Positions 1-8,089 of a stretch of 64,000 bases of DNA are shown piece after piece. Within the stretch, counting starts at the first letter, position 1, and each line of letters starts with the position of its first letter. The stretch is taken from the NCBI RefSeq assembly GCF_024171955.1, contig NZ_JAMTCS010000007.1:186001-250000 (forward strand). Direction: 5' to 3'. The translations under genes were made by a program, and so were the position numbers. The notes beneath the pieces are model-generated. The model worked only from the letters and a program-made list of their open reading frames with translations, was not told the DNA's origin and did not search any database. The DNA is from Promicromonospora thailandica (lineage in GTDB: Bacteria; Actinomycetota; Actinomycetes; Actinomycetales; Cellulomonadaceae).

Positions 1-507
1 GTAGGTGGAGACCGCGCGCGCGAACTCCTGCCGGGCCCGCTTCGCCTTGGACCGCGCGTCGAGGTCGGGCAGGAACCACGCCCCGAGGGCGAACAGCAGC
101 GAGACCCCGAACGGCAGCCCGAGCGGCAGCCCCAGGTCGAGCAGGCTGACGCACAGGCCGAGGAACGGGACGGCCACCAGCACGATCACCGTGCCGAGCG
201 CCTTCTCCCCGTAGTGGTCGGTGGCGGTCTTGCCGATCAGGTCGAGGTCCGCGCGCGTGGGCCCCCAGCGTCCGAGCAGCGTGGCGGGCAGCCTGCGCTG
301 CGCCCACGCCCCGAAGATCTGGGTGTACCGCTGCGTCGCGGTGAGCTCGTCGCCCGTGTCCGACACGGTGACGGGCTCGATCCGGTCCTCGCCGCTCAGC
401 CGGTCCAGCGCGGCCTGCAGCCGCGGGGTCGACGGGAGCAGCTCGCGCACCACGAGGAACAGACCGAGTCCGGCGACCACGCCGGTCGCCACTGCCCAGG
501 GCCACAT
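1..507 (-). CDS. TadC-like type II/IV pilus inner-membrane protein (partial, 3' end outside window)
   Basis: Reading leftward from an ATG at 507, 169 codons stay open to the window edge, so the C-terminal half is missing. The N-terminus (MWPWAVATGVVAGLGLFLVV) is a membrane segment. It is followed by a soluble stretch and a second hydrophobic region at about residues 100-140 (GTVIVLVAVPFLGLCVSLLD). The gene starts one base after the stop of the TadB-like gene and is the fifth gene of a leftward operon. In the Tad family TadB and TadC are paired GspF-domain membrane proteins that connect the ATPase to pilus subunits. The TadC call rests on position and topology, because the diagnostic GspF region is largely outside the window. 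Confidence 0.7.
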   Translation of the reverse strand, partial: MWPWAVATGVVAGLGLFLVVRELLPSTPRLQAALDRLSGEDRIEPVTVSDTGDELTATQRYTQIFGAWAQRRLPATLLGRWGPTRADLDLIGKTATDHYGEKALGTVIVLVAVPFLGLCVSLLDLGLPLGLPFGVSLLFALGAWFLPDLDARSKAKRARQEFARAVSTY

Positions 508-508
508 G

Positions 509-1387
509 TCACACCTCCCGCTCGTCGGGCAGGAACCGCGGGATCGGGCGGCCGAGGCTGATCTTGCGCATCCACAGCAGGCACGCCACGTACGCGGAAA
601 ACAGGACGACGGCCACGACCTGGCCCAGGGGCGAGTCGTAGCCGTTGAGGTAGCCGGTCAGCGCCGTCCCCACGAGCACCACGAGCGTCACGATGGTCAC
701 CCAGCGCACGGTCGCACGGCCGGTGGAGCGCTCCGTCTCGATCTCGCGCCGCGCCTTGGCCTGCGCGGACAGCGACTCGGCGAGCTGCCGCAGCGCGGGC
801 GCCACGGCGCCGGTGCGGTTGTCCGACTCGAGGATCATGGCCGACGCGATCATGTCCGCGGAGTAGTCGTTCATCTCCTCGGCCCAGCGGTACAGCGCGG
901 GCTTGATCGGCTGGCGGGCCTCCAGGCGCGCCACGAGCCGGGCGAGCGACGGCCGTACCGAGGGCGCCGCGCTGTGCAGGGTTGCCGCAATACCTTGCTC
1001 CAACCCGACGGCTCCGCCGGACAGCACACCGATGAGCGACCGCACCCACGCGGTCAGGTCCGTGAGCTTCTCCACCTCGTCCGACTGCGTGGTGGTGCGG
1101 AACAGCGCGGGCAGGCCCACGAGCAGCACCGGGACGATGAGCACGAGCGACCACCAGCCGGTCACGACGGCGACCACGAGCCCGGCGGCCGCGCCGATCG
1201 CCAGGAGCTGGCGCTGGGCGTGGAGCGGTCCACCCGGCGTGAGCCCGAGCAGCCGGAGCAGGCCGTGGAACGGTGGCGTGGTGCGCACCGGTCGCGGCGG
1301 CGGCTCGAACTTCTGCGCGCCCACCACGACGAACCACACGCCCAGGCCCAGCGCGAGCCCGGTGAGGACGGCGATGAGCGTGGTCAT
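509..1387 (-). CDS. TadB-like GspF/T2SSF-domain inner-membrane protein
   Basis: The protein is 292 residues. The ATG at 1387 overlaps the cpaF stop by four bases (ATGA), indicating translational coupling. The order is an N-terminal membrane helix (TTLIAVLTGLALGLGVWFVV), a hydrophobic pair near residues 65-100, a long cytoplasmic GspF-like domain (about 110-225, with the ADMIASAMILE and GAVAPALRQLAESL helices), and two C-terminal membrane helices ending in a basic tail. GspF proteins form the inner-membrane platform turned by the secretion ATPase in Tad pili and type II secretion. The neighbours (CpaF ATPase upstream, a second GspF-like gene downstream) fit a Tad motor. The substrate cannot be told from this gene. 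Confidence 0.85.
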   Translation of the reverse strand: MTTLIAVLTGLALGLGVWFVVVGAQKFEPPPRPVRTTPPFHGLLRLLGLTPGGPLHAQRQLLAIGAAAGLVVAVVTGWWSLVLIVPVLLVGLPALFRTTTQSDEVEKLTDLTAWVRSLIGVLSGGAVGLEQGIAATLHSAAPSVRPSLARLVARLEARQPIKPALYRWAEEMNDYSADMIASAMILESDNRTGAVAPALRQLAESLSAQAKARREIETERSTGRATVRWVTIVTLVVLVGTALTGYLNGYDSPLGQVVAVVLFSAYVACLLWMRKISLGRPIPRFLPDEREV

Positions 1388-3042
1388 GCGTGCTCCCACA
1401 GCCCGTCGCGATAGTTCAGCAGGCTCGCGTCGAAGCCCTCCGCCTCCAGGTCCGCCAGGAACGACGGTGTCACCTTCGGCACCGCGCGGCCGTCCGGCCC
1501 GGGCTCGAACACGTCGGTGATCGCCACCGGGTTGCCCGCCTCGCCGCGCGTCACCTCGATCACCTCGGAGACGTACCGCGTGCGCCGGCCGTCCGGCCCC
1601 ACGTCGACCCGCAGGAAGACGATGAGGTCGATCGACTGCGCCACCTGCCGGTAGGCGTAGGTCTCCGAGAGCGTCGAGTCCTGCACGGCCATGCCGACCA
1701 GGCGTTCGACGACGTCGCGCGCGCCGTCGGCGTGCACCGTCGACAGCGAGCCGTTGCCCATCTGCATCGCCTGGAACATGGACACGATCTCGGGGCCACG
1801 CACCTCGCCCACGATGACGCGGGAGATGTTGTGCCGCAGCGACTCGTACACGTTGACGTTGGTGTTGATCTCGCCCACGCGACGCCCGGACGTGTTCATC
1901 TCGCCCGAGCCCTCGCGCGTGCGCAGCGCCACGACGCGCTTGTGCTTCTCGGGCTCGAGGTGCAGGTAGAGCTCGTAGTCGGTCTCGATCGTGGCGATGG
2001 ACTCCCACGGGTCCAGGCCGGCGCAGAGCGCGCGGAGCAGCGTCGTCTTGCCGCTGCCCTGACCCTGGCCCGAGACGACGATCGACTTGCGGGCCCGGAC
2101 CGCCGCGGTGAGGAACTCGGCCAGCACCGTGTCGACCGTGTCGTTGCGCCGCAGCAGCTCCAGGTCCACCGACTGCAGGCGCTGGAGGCGGATCGTGACG
2201 CGCGGCCACGGCACCACCCAGCCCACAGCGGCCAGCCGGACCCGGCCGGGCAGGTCGAGGTTGAGGAACGGGTTGGCGCGGGTGAACGACCGCTCGTTGG
2301 CCGGGTCGCGCGCAGCGAGGAACTGCAGGAAGTCGATGAGCTCCGCGTCGGAGTCCGCGATCGGTTCCGCGTACGTGCGCCGGCCGTCGCCCATCAGCAG
2401 CAGTACGGGCGCCGTGCCGGTGATCTCGATGTTCTCCACGTCGGGCGTGTCGATGAGCGGCTGCAGCCGGCCCAGGCGGAACAGCGCGTCGAACAGCGCA
2501 CGCGTGACCTCGACCTGGTACTCGGTGGTCCAGTTGCGCTGGCCGCCCGAGAGCAGGGCGTCGTTGTGGTCGCGGACCACCTGCTGGATCAGCTCCTGAC
2601 CCAGCGCCTCCCGCTGCTCCTCGTCCAGCTCGCGCGTCGAGAGTGCCGTGGTGAGCCGCGACGAGACCTCGCCGCGCAGGCTGTTGACCTGACGCCAGAA
2701 CTCGGCGTCCCGCAGCCGGGGGTTGCCGGGCTGGCCGTGATAGTCACGCCCCGCCCGGGCCACGGCCCCGACCCAGGGCGAGGCCCCGTTGCCAGACGGC
2801 GTCCCGCCTCGCCCGGGTGCACCGGGCCCCGCGGGCGGAGCCTGGCCACCCCCGGGAGGAGCCTGGCGCGGGACAGCGGCCTGCTCCGTCGTCGCGGTCC
2901 AGGTGTTCTGCGGCGCCGCCGGGCGCCGGTCCGGCCCCGCACCACCGCCGGTGCCCGGCGTGCGCCGGGGCAGGACGGGCGGCTGCTCGGGGTCGTGGAA
3001 GATCGGCAGCGAGGACAGGTCAGGGAACTCCGGTGTGCTCAT
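1384..3042 (-). CDS. cpaF: CpaF/TadA-family secretion ATPase
   Basis: The protein is 552 residues, longer than a typical CpaF because of a Pro/Gly-rich N-terminal stretch (about residues 1-100) before the conserved core. The core contains a Walker A loop (GQGQGSGKTTL, near residue 325), an acidic segment (ATIETDYELYL), a conserved ISRVIVGEVRGPE box, and STVHADGARDVVERL, the His-box region of VirB11/GspE ATPases. These enzymes form hexamers at the inner membrane that power pilus assembly or secretion. Start and stop both overlap their neighbours by four bases, so the operon is tightly coupled. VirB11 of T4SS belongs to the same superfamily, and a T4SS-like operon without its own VirB11 lies 3 kb away. 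This ATPase could therefore serve either machine (inference). Confidence 0.93.
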   Translation of the reverse strand: MSTPEFPDLSSLPIFHDPEQPPVLPRRTPGTGGGAGPDRRPAAPQNTWTATTEQAAVPRQAPPGGGQAPPAGPGAPGRGGTPSGNGASPWVGAVARAGRDYHGQPGNPRLRDAEFWRQVNSLRGEVSSRLTTALSTRELDEEQREALGQELIQQVVRDHNDALLSGGQRNWTTEYQVEVTRALFDALFRLGRLQPLIDTPDVENIEITGTAPVLLLMGDGRRTYAEPIADSDAELIDFLQFLAARDPANERSFTRANPFLNLDLPGRVRLAAVGWVVPWPRVTIRLQRLQSVDLELLRRNDTVDTVLAEFLTAAVRARKSIVVSGQGQGSGKTTLLRALCAGLDPWESIATIETDYELYLHLEPEKHKRVVALRTREGSGEMNTSGRRVGEINTNVNVYESLRHNISRVIVGEVRGPEIVSMFQAMQMGNGSLSTVHADGARDVVERLVGMAVQDSTLSETYAYRQVAQSIDLIVFLRVDVGPDGRRTRYVSEVIEVTRGEAGNPVAITDVFEPGPDGRAVPKVTPSFLADLEAEGFDASLLNYRDGLWEHA

Positions 3043-3911
3043 GCGTCCCGCCCCCCGTTGCCCCGCCAGGGACCGGCCTGCACCGCGGTGGACCCGGTGC
3101 GTGGGCCCACGCCGTCGCGCGGGCCGGTCGAGAAGCGGGCCCGCCGCTTCTCGATGCGGTCCTGGATCCGCGAGATCACGGGACCGGCGGACCGCACCAG
3201 CGGCGACGCCGGGTACCGGCGGCCGGCCGGCGAGCCCACCGACAGCACCTCCGCGTTGACGGGGTCCCAGGCCAGCGAGCCGACGGTGCCGAGCCCGAGC
3301 GTGCGGGCGATCTCGTTGGCGTCGTACGGGCGGCCCGGCCCGATGGTCAGGACGGCGAGGTTGGTGAGGTCGCGCGCGGCGGCGTCGATCACCGAGGTAC
3401 GGGACTTGACGAGCTCCCGGGTGACCGCGATGTCGGGCAGCCGCGAGCCGGTGGTGACGAGCACCTGGTCCGCGAGCCGCACGATCGGCTCACGGTCCTC
3501 CCGGACGACGCCGCCCGTGCCGAGCCGGCCGAGGTCGACCAGCACGTCGATGCCGCCGCGCTCGAGCGCGACGAGCTGGTTGGCGAGCGGGCCCCAGAGG
3601 TTCGCGACCGCCGGAGCGGTGTGCGGGCTGACGATCCCGGGCAGCAGCTTCTTGTCGGCGTCGTCACGCACCAGGGGCAGGGTCTGCTCCCAGAAGGCGG
3701 ACTCGAGGTCTCCGTGCGAGTGCGCGATGGCGAGCTGCTGCAGGCCCCGGTCGTGGGGCAGCTGGCCGCGGAAGTACCCGGCCAGGATCGACGCCCCGGC
3801 GAGGTCCGCCTCCACGAGCAGCACGGGCCGGGGCCACTGGAGCGCGAGCACGAGGGCGGCCGTGGTCGTCCCGGGGGAGCCCTTCGCGTTGGCGAGGGCG
3901 ACGAGAGCCAT
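3039..3911 (-). CDS. TadZ/CpaE-like MinD-ParA superfamily protein with degenerate Walker A
   Basis: The protein is 290 residues. The opening MALVALANAKGSPGTTTAAL aligns with the deviant Walker A region of MinD/ParA proteins, but the KGGxGKT lysine is replaced (KGSPGTTT). The switch region LLVEADLAGASILAGY matches the family's DxDxxxxS block, with glutamate and alanine substitutions. TadZ/CpaE proteins localise Tad machines to a site in the cell, and several known members have atypical Walker motifs. The position directly upstream of cpaF with a four-base overlap supports this role. Its C-terminus is basic. Catalytic ATPase activity seems doubtful from the motif; dimerising or localising function is inferred. 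Confidence 0.8.
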   Translation of the reverse strand: MALVALANAKGSPGTTTAALVLALQWPRPVLLVEADLAGASILAGYFRGQLPHDRGLQQLAIAHSHGDLESAFWEQTLPLVRDDADKKLLPGIVSPHTAPAVANLWGPLANQLVALERGGIDVLVDLGRLGTGGVVREDREPIVRLADQVLVTTGSRLPDIAVTRELVKSRTSVIDAAARDLTNLAVLTIGPGRPYDANEIARTLGLGTVGSLAWDPVNAEVLSVGSPAGRRYPASPLVRSAGPVISRIQDRIEKRRARFSTGPRDGVGPRTGSTAVQAGPWRGNGGRDA

Positions 3912-3914
3912 GAC

Positions 3915-4613
3915 TCAGCCCTGCCCGGTGGAGTCGAGCACGAGGGCGACGCGACCCGTCGCGGCACGGGCCGCGAGCGCCGCGGCGTTCGACGACGCGA
4001 CGCGCACGTCGACCACCTTCTGGTCGCCGACGGCCGTGTCCGTGGGTGGCGAGACCACCGTGGCCGCGATGGTGAACGGCGCCTGGGCGGGAGGTTCGCC
4101 GCCGGCGGCCGGCGTCTCGACGATGCGGACGGAGTCCCCGGCGCGCAGGGCCTGCAGCGGCATCTGGCTCGGCGTGAGAGCGATGCCGACGACCGACTGG
4201 CCGGCCGGTGGCTCGAGCTCGTCGGCGGTACCCGACCTGGTCAGGAGCTGACCCTTCTTGAGGTCGGCCGTCGCGACCTTGCCCACGTACTCGTCCATCT
4301 GGTCGGCGCGGACCGGTTCGAGCGAGGACGGCGTGATGGGCAGCTCGACGACGCCCAGGTCGGAGGGCGTGATCACGGAGCCGCGGGAGACGTCGTTCGT
4401 GACCGCGAGCGCCTCGTAGGTCTGGCCCAGCGTGCTGACCAGGTACACGGCGGCGAGCACGCTGAGGGCGACGAGGGCGAGGCCGAGCGCGATCAGGGCG
4501 GGGCGGCGGCGGGCACGCGTGGGCTTGAGCGGCCCGGGGGGTGCGGGTCGCTGGGGTCTCGTCGCGGACCGCGCCTGCTGGTCCTGGTTCGCGACCTTCG
4601 TGCCACTGCTCAC
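3915..4613 (-). CDS. CpaB/RcpC-like SAF-domain membrane protein
   Basis: I prefer a GTG start at 4613, preceded by GGAGGAGAC nine bases upstream, giving 232 residues. In-frame alternatives at 4706 (GTG with an AGGAG), 4754 (ATG) and 4838 would add an unstructured leader. The order is a short basic tail, one membrane helix (LIALGLALVALSVLAAVYL), then a SAF domain containing the typical GSVITPSDLGVVELP and LKKGQLLTRSG boxes, and a Ser/Ala-rich C-terminal domain. CpaB/RcpC proteins are Tad-system components with SAF domains thought to bind cell-wall glycan or support the outer part of the channel. It is the first gene of the leftward operon, three bases ahead of the TadZ-like gene. Confidence 0.75.
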   Translation of the reverse strand: MSSGTKVANQDQQARSATRPQRPAPPGPLKPTRARRRPALIALGLALVALSVLAAVYLVSTLGQTYEALAVTNDVSRGSVITPSDLGVVELPITPSSLEPVRADQMDEYVGKVATADLKKGQLLTRSGTADELEPPAGQSVVGIALTPSQMPLQALRAGDSVRIVETPAAGGEPPAQAPFTIAATVVSPPTDTAVGDQKVVDVRVASSNAAALAARAATGRVALVLDSTGQG

Positions 4614-5032
4614 CGTGCCGTCTCCTCCGAACCCGTCGGCGGAGTCCGCGTCGGGTGACCCCGGTGCGGGTCCCGTCGCGGTTCCCTTGCGTGCGCCTGT
4701 CTCCACCGTGCTCCTGCCCGTGCCGACCGAGGGTCTCCTGCGGGCGCCACGCATGTGACACCGCAGGTAATCCTCGACCACGCAGGCCGACCCGGCAGGT
4801 TGAACGCTAATCAGCGTCAGGTTCGTACGCCAGGTCAAGGAGACTTCAAAGTTGTGGAGATGGCTTGAATATTGAGTGACTCTCCAACGATCTTCCGCTG
4901 ACGAGCCGATACCACAGCTGTGGTGTTGACTTCGCAGGTCAGGCCGTGAGAAAAGCCTCCCGCACGGCGGGCCTCACGGACAAATCACTCGTCTGACCTC
5001 GGCGTTCGCCCTGCGGACCGGCCCGTACAGAA
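4614..5032 (-). promoter_or_regulatory. Intergenic region with the presumed promoter of the tad-like operon
   Basis: About 420 bases without a convincing gene. The stretch 4830-4940 is distinctly AT-richer than its surroundings (for example around 4850-4880). It lies upstream of the leftward operon, so it is the likely promoter region. No clear -35/-10 pair could be assigned by eye. Confidence 0.4.
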
Positions 5033-5065
5033 CGAGAGGGCCCCGCTGGCGGTGGGGCCCTCTCG
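5033..5065 (-). terminator. Strong hairpin terminator after the sigma-like gene
   Basis: CGAGAGGGCCCC (5033-5044) and GGGGCCCTCTCG (5054-5065) form a perfect 12-bp stem with a 9-base loop. It lies about 50 bases beyond the stop of the leftward gene 5116-6012. The T-tract on that strand is short (TTCT), as is common in high-GC actinobacteria. Confidence 0.75.
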
Positions 5066-5115
5066 CGATGAGTCGGACTTCGGTCGGCTTCAGGGCGTCA
5101 CGCACCCCCCAGTGC

Positions 5116-6012
5116 TCAGCCCGTCGGCCGCCCTCGTCCCTCACCGTCCCGTTCGCCCGGCTGTCCCCCAGACAGACCACCGGACTGAACGGCTTCCGCC
5201 AGCCGTCGCACTGCGCGACTCGCCCGCTGGCGCAAGGCTGCGTGCGAGAGGCCCAGCTCCTGGGCCACCCGCCGCTGATAGTTCCCGCGACCCGAGCCCA
5301 GCTCGGCGTACTCGGGGAGATCGGGGTCCGGCGCGTACAGCCGCGCCAGGAGCGCGGACTCCTCCGGCGTCAGTGCGCCCTGGTCGAGACCCCACGCGAT
5401 GACGTCGAGCACCTCGCCCGTGGTACCGAGCGAGAAGCTCGCGAGCGAGTAGACGGCATCGGGCCGCGGCTCGGGTGGGGTCGGCTGCTCCAGGACGGTC
5501 AGCGTGGTCGTGTCGGTGGGGATCTCCGCGACGCGCGGCCCGCGGCTCACCCGGCCGCCCTGCGCGTGCGGCGCACGGTCGCCGACGACGCGCGTCAGCG
5601 TGTGCCCCTGCAGCCGCATCGCCACCCGGCTGCTGCGCTCGAGGTCGTAGTGGGTGATCGCGTCCCACATGGCGGCGGCGGCCTCCTGCTCGAGGTCCTG
5701 CACGTCCGGGTAGTGCCGGCGTGACCGGCGGACGATGGCGCGCACCGCCGGCAGCATGCACTGCAGCACCGCCCGCCCCGCCGCGAAGCTGCCGCGCGCG
5801 TGCTCGACGATGAGGGCATAGAGCACCTCGTCGGCGTCTGCGGGGGCGAGCCGCACGGTGTCGCCGCTGCGCAGGCCCGCCAGCTGCGGGAACCGCGCGA
5901 CGAGCCGCTCGATCTCCGTGGCGAACGACCGCGTGCGGACCAGGTCGGCCCAGTCGTGGTCGAGCTCTCGCATCAGCGTCCCGGACGCCGGTGCGGGCAT
6001 GCGTGCAGGCAT
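5116..6012 (-). CDS. Sigma-70-like DNA-binding regulator between the tad-like and T4SS-like operons
   Basis: The protein is 298 residues, with ATG at 6012 preceded by GGAGGGGGG seven bases away. The middle (about residues 95-160) resembles sigma region 2, with DVQDLEQEAAAAMWDAITHY followed by a basic helix. The C-terminal part (about 245-275) has a region-4-like helix-turn-helix, VAQELGLSHAALRQRASRAV. An N-terminal domain of about 80 residues is unlike standard ECF sigma factors, and the spacing between the two regions is long (about 90 residues). It sits alone between two divergent operons, which makes it the obvious candidate regulator of both. Whether it binds RNA polymerase core cannot be seen. 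Confidence 0.65.
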   Translation of the reverse strand: MPARMPAPASGTLMRELDHDWADLVRTRSFATEIERLVARFPQLAGLRSGDTVRLAPADADEVLYALIVEHARGSFAAGRAVLQCMLPAVRAIVRRSRRHYPDVQDLEQEAAAAMWDAITHYDLERSSRVAMRLQGHTLTRVVGDRAPHAQGGRVSRGPRVAEIPTDTTTLTVLEQPTPPEPRPDAVYSLASFSLGTTGEVLDVIAWGLDQGALTPEESALLARLYAPDPDLPEYAELGSGRGNYQRRVAQELGLSHAALRQRASRAVRRLAEAVQSGGLSGGQPGERDGEGRGRPTG

Positions 6013-6203
6013 GGCGGTTCCCCCCTCCGTTCAGCCCCGAGTCCATCCCCGGGGTGTTGCCCGCCACTGTTGCCCGCTGACTTTGCATGTATGTGACCTG
6101 CGTCACAGTGCTTGAAAACCCGGCCATCACCGATGTCACACGAACTCGTCACCTGCCATTTGTGATCGGCAGACGCAAGAGACGGAGAAACGGGAGAGGC
6201 GAG

Positions 6204-6530
6204 ATGAGCAAGGAAGAGCTCGACCAGGCGCCCGGCGCCGGACTCGGCAGCACCGACCTCGGCAGCGCGGGCGTCCGCAGTGCGGACCCTGATCCGGACT
6301 TCGACCACACGTGGTCCCTCCTGCGGGACACCGCGGAGGTGCACGCCGCCCGCGGTGAGCTGGCCCCCGTGGTGGCCGACATCATCGCGACCCTCACCGC
6401 GGACCCGCTCGGCGACGAGGACACGACGACCCGCCTCACCGAGGCGCTCGAGAGCCCCCGTGTGCGCAGCGCGCGCGAGGCCCGGGCACGCATCCAGGCG
6501 GACCTGCAGAACGAGGTGCGGACCCGATGA
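6204..6530 (+). CDS. Hypothetical acidic protein, first gene of the T4SS-like operon
   Basis: The protein is 108 residues. I chose the ATG at 6204 because GGGAGAGG lies just upstream; the frame stays open to an ATG at 6087 but with no ribosome site. It is an acidic, soluble, largely helical protein with no membrane segment or signal peptide. The N-terminal 30 residues are Gly/Asp/Ser-rich and the C-terminal half is helical (DIIATLTADPLGDEDTTTRL). Its stop overlaps the ATG of the TcpC-like gene by four bases. No family was recognised. Position suggests a cytoplasmic accessory or regulatory factor of the secretion machine. Confidence 0.7.
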   Translation: MSKEELDQAPGAGLGSTDLGSAGVRSADPDPDFDHTWSLLRDTAEVHAARGELAPVVADIIATLTADPLGDEDTTTRLTEALESPRVRSAREARARIQADLQNEVRTR

Positions 6531-7669
6531 GCTCGCTCCTCGTCCGTCGGCGCGGCAAGAAGGCCGCCGCACCGGCAGAGCTGCCCGCCCCGGCGGACGG
6601 CACCTCCGGCGTGGGCGGGGCCCGCACCGCCGGATCCGGCCGGCCCGCGACGCCCCCCTCGTCGTCGGCCGGCGGGGCGGACCACGGCGACGCTCCCCCT
6701 CAGGTCGTGGAGTGGTCCAACGGCCCCGCGCTGGTGACCAAGGCCTGGGGCGCGCTGCTCGCCCTCGCCCTGCTGGCCGGGCCCGCCGCCCTCGCGTGGA
6801 CCCTGCTGCGCCCCGAGCCGGCGCCCGTCGCGGCGAGCGCCGGACCCGCCGACACCGCCGCTCAGGCGGCCGCGAACGAGCGTGCCGTCGAGCTCGTGGA
6901 GACCTGGCTGCGGGCCGACAAGGACGACCAGCAGCTGCTCGCCTCCCTGACCAGCGCACCGGTCGGCACTCTCCCCCAGGAGGGCCTGACCATCCGCGAC
7001 TCGTCGGTCGCGCAGAGCGAGGCCGCCGAGGACGACGTCTGGTCGGTGACGGTCGGGGTCGACGTCGCGGAGCCCGCACCCGGCTCGACACCGCCGCCCG
7101 CGGATCAGGCCCAGGGCGAGCAGGCGGAGGTGCCGCTCGTCTGGGTGCGCCGCTACTTCCAGGTGCCCGTGCTGGTCCAGAGCACCGAGACCCGGTACTC
7201 CGGCCCGGACCTGGCCGTGGCCGCCCTGGCCCTCCCCTCCCCCGTCCCGGGGCCCGCGGCCGCCGAGCCGCCGGACCTGGACTACTCCGAGACCATCTCG
7301 CCGACGTCGGCCGCCGGCCAGTCCGTGGCCGGGTTCCTCGCGGCCATGGTCGCGGGCGACGGCGAGATCACGCGCTACCTGCGCCCCGGCACGGCCGTCT
7401 CGGCGATCACCCCCGCCCCGTACGCGGCCGTGGCCGTGACCGGCATCAAGGGTTCGCACGAGGTCGCCGAGGACCCTGCCGACAACGAGGGCACGCACGC
7501 CCTGACCACCGTCGAGCTCACCCGGCTCGACGGCCAGAAGACCACCTCCCAGTACGTCCTCACGCTCGTCGCCCGCGACGGGCGCTGGGAGGTTGCCGGC
7601 GTCGAGCCGGCCGTCCGTATCGACACGACACCATCCGGCACGAACGGCTCCGGCACCGCCGGGGAGTAA
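6527..7669 (+). CDS. TcpC/VirB8-like conjugal-transfer membrane protein
   Basis: The protein is 380 residues. It has a disordered cytoplasmic N-terminus rich in Ala/Pro/Gly (about 1-70), one membrane helix at about 74-94 (TKAWGALLALALLAGPAALA), and a long extracytoplasmic part. That part contains two similar alpha/beta segments, each opening with an amphipathic helix (ERAVELVETWLRADK near residue 118 and SVAGFLAAMVAGDGEITRYL near 270). This is the topology of TcpC, the Gram-positive counterpart of VirB8 with tandem NTF2-like domains. VirB8/TcpC proteins are scaffold subunits of conjugative T4SS. The assignment is by architecture and by the VirB4 and VirB6-like neighbours, so sequence-level certainty is moderate. 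Confidence 0.65.
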   Translation: MSSLLVRRRGKKAAAPAELPAPADGTSGVGGARTAGSGRPATPPSSSAGGADHGDAPPQVVEWSNGPALVTKAWGALLALALLAGPAALAWTLLRPEPAPVAASAGPADTAAQAAANERAVELVETWLRADKDDQQLLASLTSAPVGTLPQEGLTIRDSSVAQSEAAEDDVWSVTVGVDVAEPAPGSTPPPADQAQGEQAEVPLVWVRRYFQVPVLVQSTETRYSGPDLAVAALALPSPVPGPAAAEPPDLDYSETISPTSAAGQSVAGFLAAMVAGDGEITRYLRPGTAVSAITPAPYAAVAVTGIKGSHEVAEDPADNEGTHALTTVELTRLDGQKTTSQYVLTLVARDGRWEVAGVEPAVRIDTTPSGTNGSGTAGE

Positions 7670-7688
7670 CGAAGCGAAGGAGAGCACC

Positions 7689-7973
7689 ATGATCAACGAG
7701 ATCGTTATGGCCGACGGCTTCCTCGACCTCATCACCGTCAAGTCCGAGGAGGTGAAGAGCGCCATCGAGTCGGTGACCTTCGTGGTCGTCATCCTCATGG
7801 TCGTCATCACCGCCGTGAAGACCAAGATGTCGATCGCGGCGATCCTCATGTCCGCGATCGTCGGCGGCATCGTCCTCTGGCTCGTGAACGGTGGCATCAA
7901 CGTCACCTCGGAGCTGGCGCGCGACGAGTTCGACTCCGCCCCGGCGATCGTGAACACGCAGACGGTCCTCTGA
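7689..7973 (+). CDS. Small two-helix membrane protein, VirB2/pilin-like candidate
   Basis: The protein is 94 residues, with ATG at 7689 preceded by AAGGAGAG (spacing about 6). A short polar N-terminus is followed by two membrane helices, about 28-45 (VTFVVVILMVVITAVKT) and 47-66 (MSIAAILMSAIVGGIVLWLV), with a short basic connector (KTK). The C-terminal tail is acidic (ELARDEFDS) and lies on the same side as the N-terminus in the simplest topology. This size and hairpin topology match VirB2-type subunits of T4SS, and the gene sits between the VirB8-like and VirB3-like genes. There is no classic cleavable signal peptide. The family could not be confirmed. Confidence 0.7.
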   Translation: MINEIVMADGFLDLITVKSEEVKSAIESVTFVVVILMVVITAVKTKMSIAAILMSAIVGGIVLWLVNGGINVTSELARDEFDSAPAIVNTQTVL

Positions 7974-8089
7974 CCCAGGGGGCGCACGGACGAGCACGCA
8001 GTCAGACACATGGGCATGGCGCTGGGGGCAAGGCACAGGGTTCGGCCGGGCGCGTTCGCGTGCCCGGCACGTGGTGAGGAGGGTGTCCG

